64,000 bases of DNA from Mangrovimonas spongiae (GCF_003944795.1 NZ_RWBG01000005.1:221561-285560); one strand, 5' to 3'. Positions 45,618 to 55,455 are shown, numbered from the stretch's first letter. Notes: generated by a model from the sequence alone, not told the origin. Numbers and translations are program-made.

Positions 45618-46607
45618 ATGAAAGCTTTAAAAACCTATTTGTTTGTTGGTATTTTTTTATGTACCGTAAGTGCTTTTTCCCAATATACCGAAGTTATAAA
45701 CTCTAACAGGCCAGGTGTTTCCAAAAGTGCCTTTGCCGTTGGAACTAACGTGGTTCAGTTTGAAATCGGCCCATATATGCTAAACGAAGACCACTCGTTA
45801 AGAAAAACTGAAGACAGAAGCTTTGGTGCTGATTTTTCTGTACGTTACGGCTTACTTTGGCCACAACTAGAAATTAACTTAGAAGGTGCTTTTCAATCTA
45901 CCAAACGTACTTACACCAATAGTATTACAGATTTTGAAGAGAAATATAGTAATTTTAAAACCCTGACTTTAGGCGCAAAATACTTGGTTTACGATCCCTA
46001 CAAAAACGCCGGAGAAGACAAACCTAATATTTACAGCTGGAAAGCCAATCATAGTTTTAAATGGAGCGATTTAATTCCTGCCGTTTCTGTGTATGCAGGA
46101 GCAAATTACGATACTAAAGACAACCCTTATACGGCTCCAGGAATAGAAGGCTTTAGCCCAAAAGTTATGGTAGCAACACAAAACAACTTTGCTAGCGGTT
46201 GGGTGTTTGTTACCAATTTTATGCTTGATAGAATAGGTACAGACCAATCTGATTTTAGTTATATTTTAACCTTAACAAAATCTATTTCAGATCAATGGGT
46301 GCTTTTTGGCGAAACCCAAGGTATAAGTAGCGATTTTTATGCCGATAATTTAATTCGTTTTGGTGGCGCTTATTTATGGAGTAGAAACTTCCAATTAGAT
46401 ACCGCTTTAACATTTAATACTAAAGATACCCCATCTGTATTTGGTGTTACCCTTGGAGCATCGTACAGATTAGACTTCCATAAAGATAAGAAAACAGATA
46501 ACGGAACATCGGTTGAAGATGAACTAGAACGTCAAGAAAACGCCAAAGGAAACAATCGTAAAAAACGTAAAAAACGATCTAAGTCCATTGATGTTGATTT
46601 TGATTGA
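45618..46607 (+). CDS. Outer-membrane transporter-like beta-barrel protein
   Basis: A 329-residue exported protein (signal peptide about 1-20) rich in amphipathic beta-strands, resembling the Phenol_MetA_deg-type 'transporter' group of Bacteroidota (TEVINSNRPGVSKSAFAVGTNVVQFEIGPYML near the N-terminus). The C-terminus is charged and basic (NNRKKRKKRSKSIDVDFD), unusual for a barrel end. Function is not known. The next gene starts after 18 bases, so they are co-transcribed. Confidence 0.75.
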   Translation: MKALKTYLFVGIFLCTVSAFSQYTEVINSNRPGVSKSAFAVGTNVVQFEIGPYMLNEDHSLRKTEDRSFGADFSVRYGLLWPQLEINLEGAFQSTKRTYTNSITDFEEKYSNFKTLTLGAKYLVYDPYKNAGEDKPNIYSWKANHSFKWSDLIPAVSVYAGANYDTKDNPYTAPGIEGFSPKVMVATQNNFASGWVFVTNFMLDRIGTDQSDFSYILTLTKSISDQWVLFGETQGISSDFYADNLIRFGGAYLWSRNFQLDTALTFNTKDTPSVFGVTLGASYRLDFHKDKKTDNGTSVEDELERQENAKGNNRKKRKKRSKSIDVDFD

Positions 46608-46625
46608 TACTAACTAAGCTATTTT

Positions 46626-47750
46626 ATGAGTAATATTACCTTAAAAGAAGTTAAAAGCAAAAACGAGCTTAAAGACTTTGTAAAATTCCCTTTTAAATTA
46701 TATAAAGATTCAGAATATTGGGTACCACCTATTATTGCCGATGAAATGGCAACATTAAGCAGCGATAAAAACCCTGTTTTTGATCATGCCAAAGCAAGAT
46801 ACTTTTTAGCGTATAAAAACAAAACTATTGTAGGTCGCGTTGCTGCCATAATCAATAAATCGGAAACAGAAGATCAAGGGCTAAAAAAAATGCGCTTTGG
46901 TTGGTTTGATACTATTGATGACATTGAAGTTACCAAAACCTTATTGGATAAAGTTGAAGAAATAGGTAGAGAAAATAATCTTGAATTTACTGAAGGCCCG
47001 GTTGGATTTTCCAATTTAGATAAAGTTGGTGCTCTTACCGAAGGTTTTAATCAAATAGGTACCATGGTAACATGGTACAACCATCCTTATTACGCAAAAC
47101 ACTTTGAACAATTAGGTTTTACCCCAGAAAAAGAATATGTAGAAAGCCGGTTTTATATGAGCCAACTGGGCGATTTACGTTTTATGAAAGCATATAACCT
47201 TATCATGAAACGTTACGGGTTTAAAACAGGTAACTTTACAACTACCAAAGAACTTATACCGTATCTAGACACGATGTTTGAGTTGTTTAACAACTCCTAC
47301 AAAGACCTTTCTACTTTTGTTCCTATATCTAACAAGCAAAGAGATTATTTTAAAAAGAAATTTATAAACTTTGTCAACCCAGAGTATATTAAATTTGTAT
47401 TTGACAAAGATGATAATATGATTGCTTTCGCTATTGTTTTACCATCCTTTTCTAAAGCATTACAAAAAGTAAATGGAAAGTTGTTCCCTTTTGGATTTTT
47501 AAAACTACTTAAAGCTAAAAAAGAAAGTAAGACCTTATTATTCTACTTAATTGGTGTCGATCCTAAATTTCAAAATAAAGGTGTTACAGCAGTTATTTTT
47601 TATGAATTTAATAAAACCTTTAAAAAGCATAATATTGAAACTTGCATACGGACCCCAGAACTTGTTAATAATACAGCTTCACAACAAATCTGGAAAGAGT
47701 TTAATGCTGAAGTTATAAAACGACGAAAAACATTTAAAAAGATGTTGTAA
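46626..47750 (+). CDS. GNAT-like acetyltransferase-fold protein
   Basis: A 374-residue soluble protein. The N-terminus has EVKSKNELKDFVKFPFKLYKDSEYWVPPIIADE, typical of a large GNAT-like family in Bacteroidota that is sometimes called GTP cyclohydrolase in error. The middle contains VGRVAAIINK and the C-terminal acetyl-CoA-binding-like VDPKFQNKGVTAVIFYEF. The substrate is unknown. A strong terminator follows. Confidence 0.8.
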   Translation: MSNITLKEVKSKNELKDFVKFPFKLYKDSEYWVPPIIADEMATLSSDKNPVFDHAKARYFLAYKNKTIVGRVAAIINKSETEDQGLKKMRFGWFDTIDDIEVTKTLLDKVEEIGRENNLEFTEGPVGFSNLDKVGALTEGFNQIGTMVTWYNHPYYAKHFEQLGFTPEKEYVESRFYMSQLGDLRFMKAYNLIMKRYGFKTGNFTTTKELIPYLDTMFELFNNSYKDLSTFVPISNKQRDYFKKKFINFVNPEYIKFVFDKDDNMIAFAIVLPSFSKALQKVNGKLFPFGFLKLLKAKKESKTLLFYLIGVDPKFQNKGVTAVIFYEFNKTFKKHNIETCIRTPELVNNTASQQIWKEFNAEVIKRRKTFKKML

Positions 47751-47753
47751 ACA

Positions 47754-47785
47754 AAAAAATCCGATGATAACTCATCGGATTTTTT
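47754..47785. terminator. Bidirectional terminator
   Basis: ATCCGATGA (47759-47767) pairs with TCATCGGAT (47772-47780), loop TAAC, extended by A and T runs. It separates convergent genes ending at 47750 and 47808. Confidence 0.88.
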
Positions 47786-47807
47786 ATATGTGTAATTTTA
47801 TTTTTGA

Positions 47808-49067
47808 CTACTTATCCATTGCAGCAGCAACCGAAGCTGACAAACGTTTATAAGTACCATTTTCTAATCTATCTCTAATAGCTGAAAAAGCTTCTAAAGT
47901 ATCATTCACATCTTCTAAAGTATGTGTGGCCGTAGGAATCATACGTAGTAAGATTAATCCTTTTGGTATTACTGGATATACAACTATAGAACAGAATATC
48001 CCATAGTTTTCACGTAAATCTTTTACTAAAGCCATGGCTTCTGGAATACTTCCTTTTAAATAAACTGGTGTAACACAACTTTGTGTTGTTCCAATATCGA
48101 AACCACGTTCTTTTAAACCACTTTGTAAAGCATTTACATTTTCCCAAAGTTTTGCTTTTAATTCTGGCATAGTACGCAACATGTCTAAACGCTTTAACGC
48201 ACCTTCTACCAATTGCATTTGCAATGATTTTGCAAACATTTGAGAACGTAAATTATATTTTAAATAATCAATAATTTCTTGATCAGCAGCTATAAAAGCT
48301 CCAGTACTAGCTAATGATTTTGCGAAAGTGGCAAAATAAACATCGATACCATCTTGTACGCCTTGTTCCTCTCCTGCTCCTGCTCCAGTTTTTCCAAGAG
48401 TTCCAAAACCATGAGCATCATCTACTAAGAAACGGAAGTTGTATTTTTCTTTTAAGGCTACAATCTCTTTTAAACGTCCTTGCTCGCCTCGCATACCAAA
48501 AACTCCTTCAGAAATCACTAAAATTCCACCGCCTGTTTGCTCGGCAAGTTTTGTTGCTCTTTCTAAGTTTTTTTCTAAGCTTTCTACATCGTTATGCTTG
48601 TAAGTGAAACGTTTTCCCATATGTAAACGCACACCATCTATAATACACGCATGAGAATCGACATCGTAAACAATAATATCGTCTTTAGAAACTAAGGCAT
48701 CTATAGTAGATAACATACCTTGGTAACCAAAGTTTAAAAGATAAGCTGCTTCTTTACTTACAAAAGAAGCTAATTCGTTTTGTAACTTTTCGTGAAGATC
48801 TGTATGACCAGACATCATTCTTGCTCCCATAGGATACGCAGAGCCATATTTTTCGCCTGCTGCAGCATCAACTTTTCTTACTTCTGGATGATTAGCCAGC
48901 CCCAAGTAATCATTAATGCTCCAAGTTATAACATCTTTTCCTTGAAACTTCATTCGGTTTGATATTTGGCCTTCCAGTTTTGGAAAAACAAAATATCCTT
49001 CGGCCTGTGAAGCCCATTTTCCTAGTGGTCCTTTGTCTCTGTAAATCTTATCGAATAAATCCTTCAT
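47808..49067 (-). CDS. Alpha-oxoamine synthase: cysteate acyltransferase or serine palmitoyltransferase
   Basis: A 419-residue PLP enzyme of the alpha-oxoamine synthase group, which condenses an amino acid with an acyl-CoA or acyl carrier protein. The substrate-stacking H139 (DVDSHACI), D216 and H219 (VDDAHGFG) and PLP lysine K250 (FATFAKSLAS) are present. The Bacteroidota branch makes the sphingoid base (serine) or capnine base (cysteate). The upstream cysteine-synthase-like gene favours the sulfonolipid reading, but sequence by eye cannot decide. It has its own -7 box at 49096-49103. Confidence 0.85.
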   Translation of the reverse strand: MKDLFDKIYRDKGPLGKWASQAEGYFVFPKLEGQISNRMKFQGKDVITWSINDYLGLANHPEVRKVDAAAGEKYGSAYPMGARMMSGHTDLHEKLQNELASFVSKEAAYLLNFGYQGMLSTIDALVSKDDIIVYDVDSHACIIDGVRLHMGKRFTYKHNDVESLEKNLERATKLAEQTGGGILVISEGVFGMRGEQGRLKEIVALKEKYNFRFLVDDAHGFGTLGKTGAGAGEEQGVQDGIDVYFATFAKSLASTGAFIAADQEIIDYLKYNLRSQMFAKSLQMQLVEGALKRLDMLRTMPELKAKLWENVNALQSGLKERGFDIGTTQSCVTPVYLKGSIPEAMALVKDLRENYGIFCSIVVYPVIPKGLILLRMIPTATHTLEDVNDTLEAFSAIRDRLENGTYKRLSASVAAAMDK

Positions 49068-49095
49068 ATTAACTATTAATCACAGTTCATTCTTG

Positions 49096-49103
49096 CAAAA
49101 TTA
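49096..49103 (-). promoter_or_regulatory. -7 box of the oxoamine synthase gene
   Basis: Reverse strand TAATTTTG, an exact TAnnTTTG match, 28 bases upstream of the start at 49067. No obvious TTG lies at the -33 distance. Confidence 0.45.
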
Positions 49104-49156
49104 GGCATTTATATATTCCTAACATAATTATTTTATGCACGATTGTTAACAACCAA

Positions 49157-49183
49157 CAAAAAAGCCGACCCATGGTCAGCTTT
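49157..49183 (-). terminator. Terminator after the cysteate-synthase-like gene
   Basis: On the reverse strand, AAAGCTGACC pairs with GGTCGGCTTT (one mismatch, 49161-49183), followed by a T-run at 49157-49163. It separates this gene from the downstream oxoamine synthase gene. Confidence 0.65.
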
Positions 49184-49205
49184 CTTAGCTATTGTTTTTT
49201 GTACG

Positions 49206-50246
49206 TTATTTCACGTATTGAACGCCTACAGCTTCTTCGGTATTTTCTGTGTCGAAAAACCCTTGTTCGTTCATCCATTTATCACTATATATTTTACTCA
49301 TATAGCGTGATCCATGGTCTGGAAACATCACTACAATTAAATCGTCTTCGTTAAATTTCTCATCTTCATTAAGCTGCTTAACAGCTTGCATGGCAGCTCC
49401 AGAAGTATATCCTACAAAAATACCTTCTGTTTTGGATATTTCTCTTGCTGTATGAGCGCTTTCTTGATCGGTTACTTTAACAAACTCATCAATAATATCA
49501 AAGTCTGTTGCTCCTGGTATTAAATTTTTTCCTAATCCTTCTATTCTATAAGGATAGATTTCATTTTTGTCAAATTCTTTCGTTTCATGAAACTTTTTAA
49601 GAACAGAACCATACGCATCTACACCTATAATTTTAATATTTGGGTTTTGTTCTTTTAAATATCTTGCTGTTCCAGAGATTGTACCTCCTGTTCCACTACA
49701 AGCTACTAAATGCGTAATTTTTCCTTCTGTTTGTTTCCATATTTCTGGTCCAGTAGAAGCGTAATGCGCATCCATATTAAGCTCGTTAAAATATTGGTTA
49801 ATATATACCGATCCTTCCATTTCTTGATGCAATCTTTTTGCTACTTCGTAGTAAGATCTTGGATCGTCTGCACTAACATGCGCTGGACATACATATACTT
49901 TAGCTCCCATAGACTTTAACATATCTATTTTATCTGGTGAAGATTTTGAGCTAACAGCAAGAATACAATCGTATCCTTTAATAATACTTGCCATAGCTAT
50001 ACTAAAGCCCGTATTACCTGAAGTTGTTTCTATTATTGTGCTACCTGGTTTTAGCACTCCTTTTTTTTCGGCTTGTTCTATGATATGTAAAGCAATCCTA
50101 TCTTTTGAAGAGTGTCCTGGATTAAAGGCTTCTACTTTGGCGTAGTAATTACCTTTTAAGTTTTCTGCAACTTTCCTTAACTTAATTAAGGGTGTGTTGC
50201 CTACTAAATCTAATACGCTATCAAAAACTCGATTTTTTTGTCCCAT
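49206..50246 (-). CDS. Cysteine-synthase-family PLP enzyme, candidate cysteate synthase
   Basis: A 346-residue fold-type II PLP enzyme. The Schiff-base lysine K48 lies in [14 protein letters not shown], the phosphate/substrate loop TSGNTG is at 75-80, and [13 protein letters not shown] contacts PLP phosphate. Ordinary O-acetylserine sulfhydrylases have NPxx[14 protein letters not shown] differs. The protein is about 20-40 residues longer at the C-terminus than CysK. The neighbouring oxoamine synthase suggests cysteate synthesis from O-phosphoserine and sulfite, but plain cysteine synthase is possible. Confidence 0.82.
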   Translation of the reverse strand: MGQKNRVFDSVLDLVGNTPLIKLRKVAENLKGNYYAKVEAFNPGHSSKDRIALHIIEQAEKKGVLKPGSTIIETTSGNTGFSIAMASIIKGYDCILAVSSKSSPDKIDMLKSMGAKVYVCPAHVSADDPRSYYEVAKRLHQEMEGSVYINQYFNELNMDAHYASTGPEIWKQTEGKITHLVACSGTGGTISGTARYLKEQNPNIKIIGVDAYGSVLKKFHETKEFDKNEIYPYRIEGLGKNLIPGATDFDIIDEFVKVTDQESAHTAREISKTEGIFVGYTSGAAMQAVKQLNEDEKFNEDDLIVVMFPDHGSRYMSKIYSDKWMNEQGFFDTENTEEAVGVQYVK

Positions 50247-50286
50247 AAAATTTATTTAGAAGCTGCAAAAGCAACTCAAAACCTCG

Positions 50287-50294
50287 CAAAAATA
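50287..50294 (-). promoter_or_regulatory. -7 box of the cysteate-synthase-like gene
   Basis: Reverse strand TATTTTTG, an exact TAnnTTTG match, 40 bases upstream of the start at 50246. Confidence 0.45.
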
Positions 50295-50308
50295 CATATT
50301 TTTTTTAA

Positions 50309-52372
50309 CTATTCCGAAATCCCTTCTAAATCTAACAAGAATGCGTACTCCAGCGCGACTTCTTTCAGGCTTTCAAAACGTCCTGAAGCACCGCCATGCC
50401 CAGAATCCATATCGGTATGCAGTAATAATAAGTTAGTATCGGTTTTTGTGTCTCTTAATTTAGCTACCCATTTTGCAGGTTCCCAATATTGCACTTGAGA
50501 ATCGTGTAACCCTGTTGTAACAAGTAAATTAGGATAATCTTGAGCAATGACATTTTCGTATGGCGAATAGGATTTTATATACTCGTAATAGGTCTTATCT
50601 TTTGGATTACCCCATTCATCAAACTCGCCTGTTGTTAATGGTATAGATTCATCCAACATAGTGGTAACGACATCTACAAAAGGTACTGCAGCAATTACAC
50701 CATTATAAAGTCCTGGATTTTTATTGATAACAGCTCCCATAAGCAAACCACCAGCAGACCCTCCGTAAGCATACATATGTTTTTTAGATGTGTAGTTATT
50801 TTCTATTAGAAATTTTGAACAATCTATAAAGTCGAAAAACGTGTTTTTCTTTTTAAGAAGTTTTCCCTGTTCGTACCAATCACGACCTAAATACTCGCCA
50901 CCTCTTATATGGGCAATGGCAAAAATGAATCCACGATTTAAAAGGCTTAATCTAATACTTGAAAAATATGGGTCTACTGTGGCTCCATAAGAGCCATAAC
51001 CATATAATAATAATGGATTACCTTCTGGACGTTTTAAATCTTTTTTATAAACCAAAGACACAGGTACTTTTACGCCGTCTCTAGCTGTTACCCAAATACG
51101 CTCGGAAGCATAATTATCTTTATTAAAACTAGGGTCTAAAACAGCTTGTTCTTTTTTTATTGTTTTAGACTTTGTTTTAAAATTATAGTCGATAATTGAT
51201 GTTGGTGTTGTTAACGAGTTAAAAGAATACCTTAATACATCGCTATTAAAATCGGGATTGTTACCCGTATAAGCTGTATAGGTTTCACTTTTAAAAGGAA
51301 TGTAATAATCTTCTGTACCATCCCAACTAATAACACGTAGTTTGTTTAAACCATTACTCCTTTCGGAAAGCACAAAGTAGTTTTTAAATATCTCAATATC
51401 CTCTAAAAGCACTTCTTTTCTATGCGGAATAACATCTTCCCAAAAGGCCTTATCGGTATGATCTTCATCGGTTTTTTGAAGTTTAAAGTTACTCGCTCCA
51501 TCTCGATTTGTAATAATATAAAAACTATCATCGTAATGAGCTATAGCATATTCTAACATTCTTTCTCTAGCACTAAAAACCTTAAATTCTTCTTCTGGAT
51601 GATTAGCATTTAATATTCTATATTCTGAAGTTAATGTGCTAGATGATCCAATAACAAGGTATTTTCTAGATTTGGTTTTATAAACAAAGGTGTTAAACGT
51701 GTCGTCTTTTTCATGATACACTTCAACATCTTGGCTAACATCTTTTTCTATATTATGCCTGTAAATTTTATGCGAACGTAACGTTTTTTCATCTCTACGG
51801 GCATAAAAAATAGTTTTATTGTCATTAGCCCAAGATACACTACCAGTTGTGTTTTTTATGTTGGTATCAAAAACTTCTCCTGTGACTAAGTTTTTTATTT
51901 TGATGATGTATTGACGACGACTTACAAGGTCTACAGAAAAGGCGGCTAAAGTATTATCTGGACTTATCGAAATGCTTCCTAATTTAAAATAAGCATGTCC
52001 TTTGGCCATGTCGTTACAATTAAAAAGCAATTCCTCATCGGCATCTAAATGTTCCTTTTTTCGTGTATAAATAGGATAATCATTTCCTTTTTCAAAACGT
52101 GTAATATACCAATACCCATTAAGTTTGTAAGGCACAGACGAATCATCTTCTTTAATTCGTGCCTTCATCTCTTCAAAAAGCGTATTCTGAAATATTTCAG
52201 TATGAGATAACGTCTTTTTAGTGTAATCGTTTTCAGCATTTAAATAATCTAAAACTTCTTGGTTATCACGTTGATTAAGCCAATAATAATTATCAACCCT
52301 TACGTCGTTATGAATTTCAAGATTTTTAGGTATTTTCTTTGCTTTTGGAGGTATGTTACTATTAATTTTCAA
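50309..52372 (-). CDS. Oligopeptidase B-like S9 peptidase
   Basis: A 687-residue prolyl-oligopeptidase-family enzyme that cuts short peptides, in E. coli after basic residues. The beta-propeller covers about 70-420. The catalytic domain has YGYGSYG (457-463), S539 in YGGSAGG, D624 in GLHDSQV and H659 in DSGHGG. The acid pair EFDEWGNP matches oligopeptidase B. It has no signal peptide and is therefore cytoplasmic. It is monocistronic with its own -7 box. Confidence 0.93.
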   Translation of the reverse strand: MKINSNIPPKAKKIPKNLEIHNDVRVDNYYWLNQRDNQEVLDYLNAENDYTKKTLSHTEIFQNTLFEEMKARIKEDDSSVPYKLNGYWYITRFEKGNDYPIYTRKKEHLDADEELLFNCNDMAKGHAYFKLGSISISPDNTLAAFSVDLVSRRQYIIKIKNLVTGEVFDTNIKNTTGSVSWANDNKTIFYARRDEKTLRSHKIYRHNIEKDVSQDVEVYHEKDDTFNTFVYKTKSRKYLVIGSSSTLTSEYRILNANHPEEEFKVFSARERMLEYAIAHYDDSFYIITNRDGASNFKLQKTDEDHTDKAFWEDVIPHRKEVLLEDIEIFKNYFVLSERSNGLNKLRVISWDGTEDYYIPFKSETYTAYTGNNPDFNSDVLRYSFNSLTTPTSIIDYNFKTKSKTIKKEQAVLDPSFNKDNYASERIWVTARDGVKVPVSLVYKKDLKRPEGNPLLLYGYGSYGATVDPYFSSIRLSLLNRGFIFAIAHIRGGEYLGRDWYEQGKLLKKKNTFFDFIDCSKFLIENNYTSKKHMYAYGGSAGGLLMGAVINKNPGLYNGVIAAVPFVDVVTTMLDESIPLTTGEFDEWGNPKDKTYYEYIKSYSPYENVIAQDYPNLLVTTGLHDSQVQYWEPAKWVAKLRDTKTDTNLLLLHTDMDSGHGGASGRFESLKEVALEYAFLLDLEGISE

Positions 52373-52399
52373 ATACAGAAATTTAAACCATTAAGGGCG

Positions 52400-52407
52400 C
52401 AAAAATA
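52400..52407 (-). promoter_or_regulatory. -7 box of oligopeptidase B
   Basis: Reverse strand TATTTTTG, an exact TAnnTTTG match, 28 bases upstream of the start at 52372. It lies back to back with the forward box at 52419-52426. Confidence 0.5.
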
Positions 52408-52418
52408 TAAAATTTAAA

Positions 52419-52426
52419 TAGCTTTG
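52419..52426 (+). promoter_or_regulatory. -7 box of ybaB
   Basis: TAGCTTTG, an exact TAnnTTTG match, 29 bases before ATG 52456. The two divergent boxes are only 11 bases apart. Confidence 0.5.
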
Positions 52427-52455
52427 TAATCGATTAACTTAAAATAGACAAGATT

Positions 52456-52779
52456 ATGTTTGGAGATATGATGGGTATGATGAATAAAATTAAAGAAACC
52501 CAACAAAAAGTAGAAGACACAAAACAACGCTTAGATACCGTACTTATTGATGAGTCTAGTAACGATAATAAACTAAAAGTGACTATAACGGCAAATCGTA
52601 CTATTAAAAATATTGACATAGACGATGACCTTCTAGAAGATAAAGAGATGCTAGAAGATTATTTAGTACTCACATTAAACAAAGCTATAGAACAGGCCTC
52701 TAAAGTTAACGAACATGAGCTTGCTGCTGTTGCTAAAGAAGGTATGCCAAATATTCCTGGTATGGATATGTTTAAATAG
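52456..52779 (+). CDS. YbaB/EbfC nucleoid-associated protein
   Basis: A 107-residue DNA-binding protein of the YbaB/EbfC family. It opens [27 protein letters not shown], as expected, followed by [22 protein letters not shown] and the C-terminal helix [22 protein letters not shown]. It works as a homodimer that binds and bridges DNA. The usual neighbours dnaX and recR are not present here. Its stop overlaps the threonine aldolase gene by 8 bases. Confidence 0.92.
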   Translation: MFGDMMGMMNKIKETQQKVEDTKQRLDTVLIDESSNDNKLKVTITANRTIKNIDIDDDLLEDKEMLEDYLVLTLNKAIEQASKVNEHELAAVAKEGMPNIPGMDMFK

Positions 52780-53785
52780 CTTTTAATATACTTAATAGCT
52801 TATCATGCATAGTATTGGTATAATCCAAATGTGTTACCATACGTAATTTACCACTTCCCATATCGCTTATTAAAATATTATTGTCTTTTAATGTTGAGGC
52901 AAATCTTTCGTTTTCGGAAGGTTCTACTTGAAAAATAACAATATTAGTTTCTATAGGCTCAATGGTTTTTACAATAGATAGCGTTTGTAACACCTCTCCT
53001 ATTTCTTTGGCTTTTGTATGATCTTCAGCTAATCTATCTAAATGATTATCTAAAGCATAAATTCCTGCAGCAGCCAAATAACCAACTTGCCGCATACCAC
53101 CACCTAATACTTTACGTATTCTAATAGCATGTTGCATAAAGTTATCATCGCCAATTAACACAGAGCCTATTGGGCAACCTAAACCTTTACTTAAACAAAC
53201 CGAAATAGTGTCAAACATTTTCCCATAAACTTTGGCATCTTCTTGTTTAGCAACTAAAGCATTCCATAATCTAGCGCCATCAAGATGAAAGCCTAAGTTA
53301 TGTTTACTACAAACTGCTTTTATTTCAGAAATGGTTTCTAAATCCCAACAAGCGCCACCACCTTTATTGGTTGTATTTTCTAATTCTACTAACGTAGTTA
53401 ATGGGCTATGATAAAAATCTGGCGGATTTATAGCGTCTTCTACCTGTTTTGCAGTAAACATACCACGATCGCCATCAAGTAACTTTGCAGACACACCACT
53501 ATTAAAAGACATACCGCCGCCTTCATAATTATAAATATGCGCGTATTTATCACAAATAACTTGTTCTCCTGGATTGGTATGTAATTTTATGGCCGCTTGG
53601 TTGGCCATAGTTCCTGTAGGAAAAAACAACGCACTAGACTTGCCAAACATACTTGCTATTTTGTTTTCTAAAGCATTAACGGTCTCATCTTCTTTATAAA
53701 CATCATCGCCTACATTGGCACGCATCATGGCATCTAGCATAGCTTTTGTTGGCTTGGTAACTGTATCGCTTCGTAAATCTATCAT
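52772..53785 (-). CDS. Threonine aldolase family PLP enzyme
   Basis: A 337-residue PLP enzyme of the low-specificity (L-)threonine aldolase group, which splits threonine or allo-threonine into glycine and acetaldehyde. It starts [16 protein letters not shown], and the PLP lysine K200 is in [14 protein letters not shown]. The DGARLWNA motif (D169) binds the PLP ring. The exact stereospecificity cannot be read from the sequence. It converges with ybaB and diverges from prfB. Confidence 0.93.
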   Translation of the reverse strand: MIDLRSDTVTKPTKAMLDAMMRANVGDDVYKEDETVNALENKIASMFGKSSALFFPTGTMANQAAIKLHTNPGEQVICDKYAHIYNYEGGGMSFNSGVSAKLLDGDRGMFTAKQVEDAINPPDFYHSPLTTLVELENTTNKGGGACWDLETISEIKAVCSKHNLGFHLDGARLWNALVAKQEDAKVYGKMFDTISVCLSKGLGCPIGSVLIGDDNFMQHAIRIRKVLGGGMRQVGYLAAAGIYALDNHLDRLAEDHTKAKEIGEVLQTLSIVKTIEPIETNIVIFQVEPSENERFASTLKDNNILISDMGSGKLRMVTHLDYTNTMHDKLLSILKAI

Positions 53786-53848
53786 GGTCTAAATTTTATG
53801 CCACTAAATTAATAGGAAGATTTTATTTTATCGTCATACTTTTAATGT

Positions 53849-53856
53849 TATTTTTG
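53849..53856 (+). promoter_or_regulatory. -7 box of prfB
   Basis: TATTTTTG, an exact TAnnTTTG match, 17 bases before ATG 53874, giving a short leader. Confidence 0.5.
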
Positions 53857-53873
53857 TGAAAAATGACTACAAT

Positions 53874-54984
53874 ATGATTACTTCAGATCAAATTAAAGAT
53901 CTTAATACCCGCCTTGACAAACTAAGGCACTATCTTTGACATAGATAAAAAACTTATTGAAATCCAAAACGAGGAAGAGCAAACCTTCGATCCCAATTTC
54001 TGGAACGACTCGCAAGCTGCCGAAAAAATTATGAAATCCTTACGAACCAAGAAAAAATGGGTCGAGGATTATAATTCATCTAAAACACTTGTAGAAGACT
54101 TAGAGGTCATTTATGAGTTTTACAAAGAAGAGGAAGCCACTGCCGAAAATGTCCAATCTAGATTTGATAAAGCAATTACTTTAATTGAGGAATTAGAGTT
54201 TAAAAACATGCTTTCTGATGAAGGTGATGATTTAAGTGCTGTATTGCAAATAACCGCCGGTGCTGGAGGAACAGAAAGTTGCGATTGGGCAAGTATGTTA
54301 ATGCGTATGTACCTAATGTATGCCGAAAAAAGTGGATTTAAAGTAAAAGAACTTAACCATCAAGAAGGCGATGTTGCAGGTATAAAAACGGTAACTATAG
54401 AAATTGAAGGCGACTTTGCTTTTGGTTGGCTAAAAGGTGAAAACGGCGTGCATCGTTTAGTGCGTATTTCGCCTTTTGATAGTAATGCCAAACGCCACAC
54501 TAGTTTTGCTTCGGTTTATGTGTATCCGTTAGTAGATGACAGTATAGAAATTGACATCAATCCTGCAGATATAGAAATTACAACCGCTAGATCTAGTGGT
54601 GCTGGAGGCCAAAATGTTAACAAAGTAGAAACAAAAGTGCAGTTAACACACAAACCTACCGGAATTCAAATTTCATGTTCTGAAACACGTTCGCAGCACG
54701 ATAACCGTGCTAGGGCCATGCAAATGCTAAAGTCTCAATTATACGAAATTGAGTTACAAAAACGTATGGAACAACGCGATGATATTGAAGCCGACAAAAT
54801 GAAAATTGAATGGGGAAGCCAAATAAGAAATTATGTCATGCATCCTTATAAATTGGTAAAAGATGTTAGAACTGGACATGAAACAGGTAATGTAGATGCT
54901 GTTATGGATGGTAACCTTGAAGAATTTTTAAAAGCCTATCTTATGATGATGGGACAAAAAACCGAAGATCAAGAAACCTTATAA
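53874..54984 (+). CDS. prfB: Peptide chain release factor 2 with programmed +1 frameshift
   Basis: Release factor 2, which recognises UAA and UGA and triggers peptide release. Reading starts at ATG 53874; after 21 codons comes CTT TGA C (53934-53940), the classic +1 frameshift site. The product of joining 53874-53936 and 53938-54984 is 369 residues, normal for RF2. S199-P-F carries the stop-codon specificity motif, and G244-G-Q is the peptidyl-transferase motif. When RF2 is scarce, the in-frame UGA is read slowly and the frameshift rises. An arsC-like gene follows after 24 bases. Confidence 0.96.
53923..53940 (+). promoter_or_regulatory. prfB recoding site
   Basis: AAGGCACTATCTTTGAC includes a short purine stretch AAGG, then TAT CTT TGA C. 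In E. coli the equivalent upstream element is AGGGGG, acting as an internal Shine-Dalgarno sequence. Here that element is much reduced. Confidence 0.85.
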
Positions 54985-55008
54985 CTCGTTAATTAAAACT
55001 TTAAAATA

Positions 55009-55350
55009 ATGATTACCATATATCACAATCCAAGATGCAGTAAGTCTAGACAAGGCTTAAGTATTTTAGAAAACTCAGGAAAAGAATTTCAAGTTGTTAA
55101 ATACTTAAATGATGTTCCAACAGCAGAAGAATTAACCCAAATTATTAAAAAATTAGGCATCGCTCCTATCGATTTAATTAGGAAAAATGAAGCCATTTGG
55201 AAATCGGAATATAAAGGAAAAGAACTTTCTGATGACGCTTTAATTAAAGCCATGGTTACAAACCCAAAATTAATAGAAAGGCCTATTGTTATTAATGGTG
55301 ACAAAGCCATTGTTGGTCGTCCACCAGAAAATATTAAAACCATTATTTAG
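55009..55350 (+). CDS. ArsC/Spx-family glutaredoxin-like protein
   Basis: A 113-residue protein of the arsenate-reductase (glutaredoxin) family. It opens MITIYHNPRCSKSRQGL with the single active cysteine C10 and ends ERPIVINGDKAIVGRPPENI, as in ArsC. It could reduce arsenate with glutathione-like thiols, or have another thiol role as many ArsC-like proteins do. No ars genes are near. It lies 24 bases after prfB. Confidence 0.85.
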   Translation: MITIYHNPRCSKSRQGLSILENSGKEFQVVKYLNDVPTAEELTQIIKKLGIAPIDLIRKNEAIWKSEYKGKELSDDALIKAMVTNPKLIERPIVINGDKAIVGRPPENIKTII

Positions 55351-55422
55351 TTTTAACGAAAACCCTACTGGTTGGGCACTTTATTTAACATACATTTAAC
55401 CAAAGCCCACTAAACCATAATT

Positions 55423-55430
55423 TACTTTTG
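55423..55430 (+). promoter_or_regulatory. -7 box of the 55456 receptor gene
   Basis: TACTTTTG, an exact TAnnTTTG match, 25 bases before ATG 55456. Confidence 0.45.
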
Positions 55431-55455
55431 CAGTCCTAAAAAGAAAACTACAACC

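Noticed and set aside
46626..47750. Annotation as GTP cyclohydrolase, a name seen for relatives
   Set aside because: No zinc-binding CxxH or FolE motif; the fold features are GNAT-like. The real FolE is at 7119-7715.
53874..53939. Truncated prfB (frameshift mutation) because of the early TGA
   Set aside because: The CTT TGA C context is the conserved programmed frameshift; the remaining frame is intact to the end.
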